Shown here: positions 1 to 5,130 of the stretch, in pieces
Layout of the letters: every line of letters begins with the position of its first letter
How positions within the stretch are numbered: position 1 is the first letter of the stretch
From: a bacterium
Lineage (GTDB): Bacteria; Krumholzibacteriota; Krumholzibacteriia; Krumholzibacteriales; Krumholzibacteriaceae
Assembly: GCA_017885175.1 (NCBI GenBank)
Contig: JAFNGP010000182.1
Span: 2,467 to 7,596, forward strand
Direction of reading: 5' to 3'
DNA length: 5,130 nt
The notes under the pieces: model-generated
Seen by the model: only the letters and a program-made list of their open reading frames with translations
Database searches by the model: none
What the model was told of the DNA's origin: nothing
Made by a program: the position numbers and the translations under genes

Positions 1-1570
1 CCTCGGCGTCGAACACGTTATCGGCGCGATCGGAGAACGCCGCCGTCAGGTGGAGGAAGTAGCGGAGGGATTTTTCGAGCGGCTGATAGAGCTCGGTGAA
101 TACTCCCGGCTCCTGGCCGATCTGCACGCCGAGCCGCCATTCGCCGTTCAGGCGATTGACGGCCGTGCGCGTGTACGCGGCGGCGAGGTTGAAGTTGGCC
201 CCCTCGAATTCCTCGAATATCGCCACACCGGCCTGCAGGTAATTGGGGCCCCAGGAGCGCTCCCGCAGCGTCACCGTGAGCGCCGTGCTCCCCGAATCCG
301 CGCTCAGATCGTAGTAGACCGATTCGAAGAGCTCGAGCCCGAAGATATGATCCAGGTCTCTTTCCAGCCGGTCGACGTCGAGCGGCTTGCCCGTTTCGAC
401 GTCGAGCCGCGCCGCGATGACGCCGTCGGCGAGGCGCGAGCCATTGACGATCCTGAGCTCGTCGACGACAAGCGGAGCGCCCTCCGCGGCGCTCGCGGTC
501 GCGGCGCGCCCTTCAGCCATTCGCCCCGCCGCGTACGCGCGGTATTCCTCGGGGGAGACGGACAGGCGCGCGAGCGTGTCGAGCGCGGCCTCGGCCGCTT
601 CGGTGCCGGCCGGGATCGCCTCGGTCGCGCGACCGAAAGACGCCGTCGTGATGCCGCCGAGCTCGGGCCGGATGAGAACGTCCCCGGGACGCAGCGAAGC
701 GATCTGCTCGTCGGTGTCGCGGCGCGTCATGATTCCCATGATCTGATCGGTGACGCCGAGCACGGAGCGAATCTGCTCCCGTTCCAGCAAGGGGGTGCTG
801 ATATCGACCGCTATGATCACGTCCGCGCCCATCTGCCGGAGCACCTCGACCGGCAGGTTGCGGACAATGCCGCCGTCCACGAGCAGGCGGCCGTCGATTT
901 CTCTCGGCGCGAACACGATGGGGATGGACATGCTCGAGCGCAGCGCGAGCGCGAGGTCCCCGCGATCGATCACGACCGGCTCGCCCGTCGCGAGGTCCGC
1001 CGCGACGGCGCGGAAGGGAATCCCCAGCTTGTCGAAATCGCGAATCCCGACGACCGGGAGCGTGTGCCGCTTGAGGAGCAGATCGATCTTCTGGCCATCG
1101 AGTAGCCCGGGCGGAAAGAGAAGGTTGAAGCCCCTTACGCCCGGCTTGTTCTTGACGAGATAGAGGTCGTCGTCGCGTTTCCGGCGGAAGGAGCGTTCCG
1201 TGCGCGGGATAAAATCGGAGAACGCGGCGGTCCAGTCGATGGTCGTGATTATCTTCTCGAGCTCGTCCGCCGAAAGGCCGGATGCGTAGAGGCCTCCGAC
1301 GATGGCCCCCATGCTCGTGCCCGCGATGTAATCGATCGGTATCCGGTGCTCTTCCAGCACCTTGAGCACGCCGACGTGCGCTGCTCCGCGTGCGCCGCCC
1401 CCGCTCAGTGCGAGGCCGATGCGCGGCCGGGCCGCGGCGGCGGAGGCAGAAACGGGCTCCTGTGCCACGGCCGAGCCCGCGAGCGCGAAAAGCAACGCTG
1501 CGGCAGAAAACGCCGTGATCCGATCAACGCCCCGAATCTGCTTCGCGGCGCTCCGCATCCAACTTGACAT
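1..1570 (-). CDS. Patatin-like phospholipase with POTRA and surface-antigen barrel (PlpD-like type Vd autotransporter), C-terminus beyond window
   Basis: Predicted secreted or surface-displayed lipid acyl hydrolase carrying its own outer-membrane translocator. 523 complete codons are visible with no stop before the left edge. Residues 1-36 form a signal peptide (hydrophobic core about 20-35, AVA|Q cleavage). The patatin domain starts near residue 50: oxyanion-hole GGGARG at 57-62, nucleophile elbow G-T-S-M-G at 84-88 (Ser86), catalytic Asp232 in a DGG motif, so the Ser-Asp dyad is intact. Residues about 365-438 look like one POTRA domain (VDELRIVNG start, LERDLDHIFGLELFESVYYDL body). Aromatic, alternating strands from about 440 begin a Bac_surface_Ag barrel. 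Patatin, POTRA, barrel is the order in Pseudomonas aeruginosa PlpD, a protein of about 730 residues, so some 200 residues are probably missing here. The ATG at 1570 follows a purine-rich GAGAGGGG. It is divergent from the barrel genes to its right. Whether the passenger is released or stays attached cannot be told. Confidence 0.92.
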   Translation of the reverse strand, partial: MSSWMRSAAKQIRGVDRITAFSAAALLFALAGSAVAQEPVSASAAAARPRIGLALSGGGARGAAHVGVLKVLEEHRIPIDYIAGTSMGAIVGGLYASGLSADELEKIITTIDWTAAFSDFIPRTERSFRRKRDDDLYLVKNKPGVRGFNLLFPPGLLDGQKIDLLLKRHTLPVVGIRDFDKLGIPFRAVAADLATGEPVVIDRGDLALALRSSMSIPIVFAPREIDGRLLVDGGIVRNLPVEVLRQMGADVIIAVDISTPLLEREQIRSVLGVTDQIMGIMTRRDTDEQIASLRPGDVLIRPELGGITTASFGRATEAIPAGTEAAEAALDTLARLSVSPEEYRAYAAGRMAEGRAATASAAEGAPLVVDELRIVNGSRLADGVIAARLDVETGKPLDVDRLERDLDHIFGLELFESVYYDLSADSGSTALTVTLRERSWGPNYLQAGVAIFEEFEGANFNLAAAYTRTAVNRLNGEWRLGVQIGQEPGVFTELYQPLEKSLRYFLHLTAAFSDRADNVFDAE

Positions 1571-1591
1571 ACGCCCCTCTCGCGCTATACC
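1564..1591 (+). promoter_or_regulatory. Candidate sigma70-type promoter of the two-barrel operon
   Basis: A perfect TTGACA -35 box (1564-1569) is separated by 16 bases from TATACC (1586-1591, 4 of 6 consensus). The -35 box overlaps the first codon of the divergent patatin gene, whose start is at 1570. Transcription would start near 1598, giving a leader of about 75 bases before the ATG at 1673. It is the best promoter match in the intergenic region. Confidence 0.6.
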
Positions 1592-1606
1592 GTATTCGGT
1601 GGTAAT

Positions 1607-1617
1607 CAATTGAATTC
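1607..1617 (+). repeat. CAATTNAATTC element, copy 1 (possible operator)
   Basis: CAATTGAATTC, built around the near-palindrome AATT-G-AATT (1608-1616). It lies 15 bases after the -10 box of the candidate rightward promoter, at about +10 to +20. A second copy differing only in the central base occurs at 4670-4680 in the leader of the lipoprotein operon, at the same distance from its candidate -10 box. It stands out as AT-rich in GC-rich DNA. A regulator-binding role is inferred. Confidence 0.4.
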
Positions 1618-1646
1618 TTCATATCAGGATTTTTCCGGGTGCGCAA
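1618..1646 (-). promoter_or_regulatory. Candidate weak promoter for the patatin gene
   Basis: On the minus strand TTGCGC (1646-1641) lies 17 bases before TATGAA (1623-1618). The -10 box is preceded by TGA, giving an extended -10 (TGATATGAA). The -35 match is poor (3 of 6). Transcription would begin near 1611, about 40 bases before the ATG at 1570. It is read by eye and assumes a sigma70-like consensus. Confidence 0.35.
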
Positions 1647-1654
1647 CAGCATTC

Positions 1655-1662
1655 GAGGGAGG
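1655..1662 (+). promoter_or_regulatory. Ribosome binding site deciding the start of the OmpW-like gene
   Basis: GAGGGAGG ends 10 bases before the ATG at 1673. An in-frame TTG at 1610 would add 21 residues with no signal-peptide character and place hydrophilic sequence ahead of the MKRLILFLL signal core, so the ATG at 1673 is preferred. Confidence 0.7.
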
Positions 1663-1672
1663 CGGCGCGGGC

Positions 1673-2371
1673 ATGAAGCGACTGATACTGTTTCTTCTCG
1701 TCGCGGCGAGCATCGCGGAGCTTCCGTGCGACGCGAGCGCCGAATCGAGCTACGAAATCCCGAACCGTTGGGCCGTCGCCCGGCTGCAGGGCCTTATGAC
1801 GATACCGCTCGGGGACAATAACGTCGCGGCATGGAACGACTGCGGCTCCGGTTGGCTCGGGTCTCTGGGCTTCGCCAGCTCGATCGACACCCGCACGTCC
1901 GGCGGCGTTCTCGGGAGCTTCGAATACGTGTTCAAGCGGAAATACGGTCTGGAAATCGGCCTCACGTACTGGCGCCAGATCATGACCCTGTGGGCCGAAG
2001 CGGCAGGCTATACGTTGGAGGGATTCCCCAATTTCATCATGCCGACTATCGGCGCGAATTACCATTTCCTGACCGACGGGCAGAAGGACATCTACGGCGG
2101 TGCGCTCTGCACCCTCGGTGTCATCGCCACCGGCTCCGGCTCCAATGTCGACGTGAGCAAAGACGTGGCGCTGGGCCTCTCGTTCGGGATGGATTATTAC
2201 GTGAAAGATTCATGGAGCGTCGGAGCCGCCGCCAAGTATATCGATTTCGGAGAGATCGATTTTTCCCTCTTTCCGGAGGGCGTGCAGGGCTTCCTCTGCG
2301 ACAACGGCCTTTTCGGGCTGGGGCATTTGAACGTCGTTTCCCTGACCATCGGGATCGGATACCGTTTCTGA
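1673..2371 (+). CDS. OmpW-like small outer-membrane beta-barrel protein
   Basis: Predicted 232-residue exported protein of the outer membrane; the function is not recognised. Residues 1-23 are a clear signal peptide (MKR, then a Leu-rich core, DASA|E cleavage). The rest alternates short amphipathic strands with polar turns and ends in GIGYRF with a C-terminal Phe, the usual barrel-assembly signal. The segment IMPTIGANYHF (122-132), then YGGAL, then a GMDYYVKDSWSVG stretch (172-184) and AKYIDF (187-192) parallels the order seen in OmpW-family eight-stranded barrels (P-x-x-x-x-x-Y-H-F, then G-x-D-Y, then W, then Y-I-D). This is recognition by pattern, so the family call is moderate; a generic porin-like barrel is the alternative. 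Three cysteines remain in the mature part (one in the NDCGSG stretch, then C146 and C209), somewhat unusual for a barrel. It is first in an operon with the gene at 2384. Confidence 0.85.
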   Translation: MKRLILFLLVAASIAELPCDASAESSYEIPNRWAVARLQGLMTIPLGDNNVAAWNDCGSGWLGSLGFASSIDTRTSGGVLGSFEYVFKRKYGLEIGLTYWRQIMTLWAEAAGYTLEGFPNFIMPTIGANYHFLTDGQKDIYGGALCTLGVIATGSGSNVDVSKDVALGLSFGMDYYVKDSWSVGAAAKYIDFGEIDFSLFPEGVQGFLCDNGLFGLGHLNVVSLTIGIGYRF

Positions 2372-2377
2372 GAGGAG
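2370..2377 (+). promoter_or_regulatory. Ribosome binding site overlapping the upstream stop codon
   Basis: GAGAGGAG shares two bases with the TGA stop (2369-2371) of the OmpW-like gene and ends 6 bases before the ATG at 2384. This arrangement favours translational coupling of the two barrel genes. Confidence 0.65.
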
Positions 2378-2383
2378 CGATTC

Positions 2384-3061
2384 ATGAGCACGCGTCGCCT
2401 GTCGATTCTGCCGATTCTCGCGTTCGCGCTCGTCGCGTCGGGCGCCGCCTCGTCTATCGCCGGAGAGATCTCCTTCGGGGCCAAGGCGGGGCTCCTCACA
2501 TCCAACGTCACCGGGACTCCCGAGGGATGGGAAGACGCAAAGTCCTACCGGACGACCTTCGCCGGAGGGGTCGTTCTGAATTATGCTTTCAACGGGGCGT
2601 TCAGCCTGGAGCCCGAGCTGCTCTATTTCTCGAAGGGATTCGTGGCCAATCTGTATGAAGGATTTGTCAACGTCGATGTGACCGCCAGATTCGACTACGT
2701 GGAGCTCCCGGTTCTCGCGAAGTACACGTTTCTCCCGGGCAGGAAATTCCGTCCCTGTGTTTTCGCCGGTCCCAGCTTCATCTACTCGATCGCATCCGAG
2801 CTGGAGCTTTCCGCGGGAATTTTCTCCGGGGGCGCCGACGTTTCGAGCCTGACCCATACGACCGATTTCGGCGCCATCCTGGGCGCGGGCTTCGGCTGCG
2901 AGGCGGGCGGCGGGACGCTCACCTTCGAGGTCCGCTATCAGCGCGGATTCACGAACGTCGTCACGACCGGCGATTTCGAGATCAACGGCTCCACGCGGAC
3001 CATAGCCGTCGACGACTTCAAGAACTACGGATTCGCTTTCCTCGTGGGGTACAGGCTCTAG
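2384..3061 (+). CDS. PorT-like outer-membrane beta-barrel protein (OMP_b-brl_2 type)
   Basis: Predicted 225-residue outer-membrane barrel; substrate or partner unknown. Residues 1-26 are a signal peptide (MSTRR, hydrophobic core, SSIA|G cleavage). The mature chain follows the order typical of the PorT-like family (PF13568): GAKAGLLTSNVTG near the start, FSLEPELLYFSKG, then YVELPVLAKYTF, then FAGPSFIY, a GAILGAGFG strand, FEVRYQRGFTNV, and a terminal LVGYRL strand. Family members are usually around 200 residues, so this is full length. It begins 12 bases after the stop of the OmpW-like gene and is almost certainly co-transcribed with it. It ends 10 bases from the stop of the convergent Omp85-type gene. 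The family is very broad and members range from structural proteins to secretion accessories, so no role is assigned. Confidence 0.9.
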   Translation: MSTRRLSILPILAFALVASGAASSIAGEISFGAKAGLLTSNVTGTPEGWEDAKSYRTTFAGGVVLNYAFNGAFSLEPELLYFSKGFVANLYEGFVNVDVTARFDYVELPVLAKYTFLPGRKFRPCVFAGPSFIYSIASELELSAGIFSGGADVSSLTHTTDFGAILGAGFGCEAGGGTLTFEVRYQRGFTNVVTTGDFEINGSTRTIAVDDFKNYGFAFLVGYRL

Positions 3062-3071
3062 GCGCCGCGCG

Positions 3072-4199
3072 TCAGAACGCCTCGAGCACCATCGCGTACA
3101 CTCCGGCGTTGTCACCGTCGCCGAATCCGATATCGAGCCGCGCGACGATTCTCTCGCGCGTATCGAACATGAATCGAACCCCGCATCCCACGCTGGTTTT
3201 GAGCCGGTCGACGCGGAACTTTCCTGCGTCGCTCGCCACGTCGCCGGCGCCGGCGAATCCCACGGCCCCGAACCTCCACCACACCGGAAATCGATATTCG
3301 ACCTGGGCGGTGATCATGTTGCGGTCGCGGTAGCGGCCGAGATAGTAGCCGCGCATCCAGTACGAGCCGCCGAGCATGCCGAGCATCTGAAACGGGGCCT
3401 CGCCTGATATGAATGTGTTAAAGGTCTGGAAGGCCAGCACGTGCGAGCCGAACAGGCTTCGGTACATCCGCAGGTCGAGGCTCAGCAGGTTGAACGTGTA
3501 ATCGCTCCCAACGGCTCTTCCGAAACCGACGGCGGATATCTGATGATAGAATCCCGCCGACGGCTGATAGACATGATCGCGCGTGTCGTACCTGACGATG
3601 ACGCCGAGGCCCGACGCCGAGCCCCCGCGGCTCCCGGGAATCGCGCCGGCCCGCAGGGCGCCTCGCGAGTCCGTTTCGTCGACGTTCATGTATCGATATT
3701 GAAAGAGCGCCCCGGCGTAGATCCCGGGCGCTATTCGCCTCTGCAATGACGTGTTCGATTCGAAATCGTTTTTCCGGTAATTTTCCTCGGCGCCGTCGGG
3801 GCTGTCTCCGCCGATTCCCCAGAACTTATCGGGATATCTGTAATACCCGTAGAAGCCGGTGTAATAATAGCGTTCCTTTTGAAGATAGATCTCGGGCATG
3901 AGCGCGAGGATGATCTGGCTCCGCTGCGTATAGGTCGTCGCCGCTCTGATGCTGGAGGGGCGGCCGCCGGGGAGGGCGTCGGCGGAGCGAAACGAGTAGA
4001 TGCTTCCGGCCCCGAAAGCGATTTTCGTCTCGGGCGTATAGTACGCGTAGGGCAGAACCACGAAGCTGCCGCGAGGCTGCGGCAGAGAATCCTGCGGAGC
4101 CCCGCTGCCCTCGACGCCGCCCGCCTCGCACGGCGCGGCGCCGCAGCCGAGCCACAGGGCGAATGCGAGCAGACATGCGGGAACGGTCATTCGAGGCAT
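3072..4199 (-). CDS. BamA/TamA (Omp85) family surface-antigen barrel without POTRA domains
   Basis: Predicted 375-residue outer-membrane protein consisting of a signal peptide and an Omp85-type barrel (Bac_surface_Ag, PF01103). Residues 1-26 are the signal peptide (hydrophobic 7-18, CEA|G cleavage). The barrel begins with FVVLPYAYYTPETKIAFGAG, typical of short Omp85 proteins. The lid-loop motif of the superfamily appears as MRGY (282-285), followed by YRFPVWWRFGAVGFAGAGDV, and the chain ends in MVLEAF with a C-terminal Phe. BamA and TamA have POTRA domains before the barrel; here there is no room for one between residues 27 and about 45. The ATG at 4199 is preceded by AAAGG at a 7-base spacing. 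The reading frame stays open upstream to 4772 but that part overlaps the lipoprotein gene and lacks any signal sequence. It follows the lipoprotein gene by 20 bases, so the two likely share a transcript. A role in protein insertion or in transport is equally possible. Confidence 0.92.
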   Translation of the reverse strand: MPRMTVPACLLAFALWLGCGAAPCEAGGVEGSGAPQDSLPQPRGSFVVLPYAYYTPETKIAFGAGSIYSFRSADALPGGRPSSIRAATTYTQRSQIILALMPEIYLQKERYYYTGFYGYYRYPDKFWGIGGDSPDGAEENYRKNDFESNTSLQRRIAPGIYAGALFQYRYMNVDETDSRGALRAGAIPGSRGGSASGLGVIVRYDTRDHVYQPSAGFYHQISAVGFGRAVGSDYTFNLLSLDLRMYRSLFGSHVLAFQTFNTFISGEAPFQMLGMLGGSYWMRGYYLGRYRDRNMITAQVEYRFPVWWRFGAVGFAGAGDVASDAGKFRVDRLKTSVGCGVRFMFDTRERIVARLDIGFGDGDNAGVYAMVLEAF

Positions 4200-4219
4200 G
4201 CGCGAACCTTTGGGTTGCC

Positions 4220-4633
4220 TCACTTCCGGAGAAACCTCCAGAAATAGTCGTAGCTCGCATCCGACCAGAACATGCTCAGCGTATCCGCCTGGAATTCGTA
4301 TTGGAATCTGATGGCTCCTCGGGCGCCGGACGAATCCACCACGATGATGTGGATGTAATCGGCCTCCCACCACCAGGTAGTAGTGTCGGCCGGGGTGCGC
4401 CATATGAGCGTATCGTTGCGCTGGAATTCGAACTCCATGCCGATTGCCGTGATATCGGGCAGGCCATCCTTGTCCGCATCGAATATCTCCCACGTGCCGA
4501 GAAGCGCTTTCTTGGGGTCGGGGAGGCAGGTCTTCACGAGAGTCGTGGTGTTGTCCTCGCCGCAGGAGTAGACCAGGCAGGCGGCGAGCGCCAGGCACGC
4601 GAGGGCGAGCCATCGATTGCGGCATCCTGTCAT
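4220..4633 (-). CDS. Lipocalin-like lipoprotein with a DxDxDG loop
   Basis: Predicted 137-residue membrane-anchored lipoprotein. Residues 1-18 form a lipoprotein signal (CRNR, then WLALACLALAA). The best lipobox is LAAC (16-19, Cys19); VYSC (21-24) is a poorer second choice. After a Thr-rich linker, the domain starts LLGTWE (44-49) and continues as beta-strands ending in a YFWRFLRK tail. The GTW start, an internal W-rich strand, an F-x-A-D-T-L strand and an aromatic-basic end fit the lipocalin-like domains common in such lipoproteins, though similarity is by eye. D52-A-D54-K-D56-G-L-P-D60 looks like a calcium-binding loop. I chose the ATG at 4633 because GGAGG lies 8 bases before it; the ATG at 4648 has no ribosome binding site and would contain that one. 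It is first in an operon with the Omp85-type gene 20 bases downstream and may be its periplasmic or surface partner, which is inference. Confidence 0.85.
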   Translation of the reverse strand: MTGCRNRWLALACLALAACLVYSCGEDNTTTLVKTCLPDPKKALLGTWEIFDADKDGLPDITAIGMEFEFQRNDTLIWRTPADTTTWWWEADYIHIIVVDSSGARGAIRFQYEFQADTLSMFWSDASYDYFWRFLRK

Positions 4634-4640
4634 CTGGAGC

Positions 4641-4646
4641 ACCTCC
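4641..4646 (-). promoter_or_regulatory. Ribosome binding site deciding the lipoprotein start
   Basis: GGAGGT on the minus strand, with the GGAGG core ending 8 bases before the ATG at 4633. An in-frame ATG at 4648 overlaps this site and has only pyrimidine-rich sequence before it, so the downstream start is preferred. Confidence 0.7.
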
Positions 4647-4669
4647 ATGAGGGCGGCCGATCAGGGATG

Positions 4670-4680
4670 GAATTGAATTG
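4670..4680 (-). repeat. CAATTNAATTC element, copy 2 (possible operator)
   Basis: CAATTCAATTC on the minus strand, centred on AATT-C-AATT. It begins 15 bases after the candidate -10 box at 4701-4696, at about +10 to +20, matching the placement of copy 1 (1607-1617) relative to its own promoter. Its position in the leader, upstream of the ribosome binding site, fits an operator or a leader-RNA element. The function is inferred. Confidence 0.4.
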
Positions 4681-4695
4681 TGAACCGTTGGCGTC

Positions 4696-4724
4696 AGTCT
4701 ACTCCCGCGGAGCCCGGGGTTCAA
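4696..4724 (-). promoter_or_regulatory. Candidate promoter of the lipoprotein-Omp85 operon
   Basis: TTGAAC (4724-4719) and TAGACT (4701-4696) on the minus strand are separated by exactly 17 bases; each matches 4 of 6 consensus bases. Transcription would start near 4689, leaving a leader of about 55 bases before the ATG at 4633. The spacer is very GC-rich and holds a short CCCG/CGGG dyad. Confidence 0.5.
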
Positions 4725-4754
4725 GGGGGATGCGCGAGACCTCCCGCCTCGGCC

Positions 4755-4770
4755 GCCGGCCCCGGCCGGC
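4755..4770 (-). terminator. GC-only hairpin after the Rnk-like gene
   Basis: GCCGGCC and GGCCGGC form a perfect inverted repeat with a two-base centre, giving a stem of about six pairs with a small loop, 12 bases past the TAA of the Rnk-like gene. No T-run follows on the minus strand, so it is not a canonical intrinsic terminator. It could still pause or protect the transcript end, or be chance in GC-rich DNA. Confidence 0.3.
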
Positions 4771-4782
4771 ACGCGTCGAACG

Positions 4783-5130
4783 TTACCGGTCGTAATCGCC
4801 GGCCGCCTCGGGCTGATACGGAATCTTCACGATCTTGAGCCGACGCTGGCCGTTCGGCATTTCCCACTCGAACTCGTCCCCGACGCGATAACCGAGTATG
4901 GCCGTTCCGAGCGGGGCGAGTATCGAGATCCTTCCCTCGTCGATATTCGCGTCGCGCGGAAATACGAGGGCGTAGGTCATGGTCTCCTGCGTGTCGAGAT
5001 CGAGGATCTCGACCTTTGAGTTCATGGTGACGACGTCTGCCGGGATTTTCTTCGAATCGACGATCTTCGCCCTGTCGAGCTCGCCGGCGAGCTGAGCCAG
5101 GTCGAGCCTCCCGCTGTACGAAAAGGCGTG
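4783..5130 (-). CDS. rnk: Rnk-type nucleoside diphosphate kinase regulator (GreA/GreB C-terminal domain), N-terminus beyond window
   Basis: Cytoplasmic protein of the Rnk family, whose C-terminal domain resembles that of the transcript-cleavage factors GreA/GreB and which binds RNA polymerase. 115 codons and a TAA stop are visible, and the frame is open to the right edge. Counting from the first visible residue, AGELDRAKIV (15-24) and DVVTMNSKV (32-40) are Rnk hallmarks. ISILAPLGTAILGYRVGDEF contains the Gre-type P-x-G-x-x-x-L-G-x-x-x-G-D pattern, and the end YQPEAAGDY is the classic Rnk signature. E. coli Rnk has about 136 residues, so roughly 20 N-terminal residues are missing. The internal ATG at 5025 is the Met of VTMNS, not the start. 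The distinction from GreA is clear because the long N-terminal coiled coil with its acidic tip cannot fit in the missing length. It is separated from the lipoprotein operon by 149 bases with a promoter candidate, so it is probably a separate unit. Confidence 0.93.
   Translation of the reverse strand, partial: HAFSYSGRLDLAQLAGELDRAKIVDSKKIPADVVTMNSKVEILDLDTQETMTYALVFPRDANIDEGRISILAPLGTAILGYRVGDEFEWEMPNGQRRLKIVKIPYQPEAAGDYDR

Noticed and set aside
50..1105. Long plus-strand open frame (351 codons) opposite the patatin gene
   Set aside because: It is antisense to well-conserved patatin motifs, is rich in Arg, Asp and Glu with no recognisable domain, and is expected from codon bias in GC-rich DNA.
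1610..1672. TTG start at 1610 for the OmpW-like gene
   Set aside because: It would put a hydrophilic stretch ahead of the signal peptide and would leave the good ribosome binding site at 1655-1662 inside the gene.
3060..3082. AGGCG/CGCCT inverted repeat at the convergent gene ends, as a bidirectional terminator
   Set aside because: The stem has only five pairs around a 13-base loop, with no T-run on either strand.
2210..3115. Long minus-strand open frame (301 codons) opposite the PorT-like gene
   Set aside because: It is a charged, low-complexity antisense translation with no signal peptide or domain, while the plus strand carries a full barrel gene with signal peptide and ribosome binding site.
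4702..4718. CCCG/CGGG dyad in the spacer of the lipoprotein promoter as an operator
   Set aside because: Four-base arms of G and C are expected by chance in such GC-rich sequence.
4200..4772. In-frame upstream extension of the Omp85-type gene (191 codons)
   Set aside because: It overlaps the lipoprotein gene in another frame, would bury the signal peptide at residue 191, and reads as Arg/Pro/Gly-rich noise; the ATG at 4199 has a ribosome binding site.
4163..4795. Plus-strand open frame (210 codons) opposite the lipoprotein gene and its promoter region
   Set aside because: It has no domain or signal sequence and spans the real minus-strand gene and its leader; it looks like a composition effect.

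Overview
This is a GC-rich (roughly 60% by eye) stretch of a Gram-negative genome, densely coding and strongly themed on the outer membrane. Six protein genes are supported, two of them cut by the window edges. No RNA gene, insertion sequence, CRISPR array or phage feature was seen. No species can be named. The PorT-type barrel and the GTW-type lipocalin-like lipoprotein are common in the FCB group and related candidate phyla (Gemmatimonadota, Eisenbacteria or Krumholzibacteria-like lineages), but that placement is an inference from protein style only.

Layout. Positions 1-1570 (minus strand) encode most of a patatin-like phospholipase followed by a POTRA-like domain and the start of a beta-barrel, the architecture of PlpD-type (type Vd) autotransporters; its C-terminus is beyond the left edge. 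A 102-base intergenic region (1571-1672) separates it from a rightward two-gene unit: an OmpW-like small barrel protein (1673-2371) and a PorT-like barrel protein (2384-3061), the second with a ribosome binding site overlapping the stop codon of the first. This unit converges, with only 10 bases between stop codons, on a leftward two-gene unit: a lipocalin-like lipoprotein (4220-4633) followed after 20 bases by an Omp85/BamA-type surface-antigen barrel without POTRA domains (3072-4199). At the right edge (4783-5130, minus strand) is the C-terminal part of an Rnk/GreA-type RNA-polymerase-associated regulator.

Regulation. The rightward unit has a candidate sigma70-type promoter with a perfect TTGACA -35 box overlapping the patatin start codon. 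The lipoprotein unit has a candidate TTGAAC-17-TAGACT promoter. In both, an AT-rich near-palindrome CAATTNAATTC begins 15 bases after the -10 box. This is the most unexpected signal in the window and suggests shared control of the two outer-membrane protein units. The patatin gene may be served by a weaker extended -10 promoter facing the rightward promoter across the same element.

How the genes fit together. Four proteins are predicted outer-membrane barrels of four different families, and one is a predicted lipoprotein, so the locus probably concerns outer-membrane composition or export. No specific pathway can be read from the sequence, and no clearly novel system is visible.
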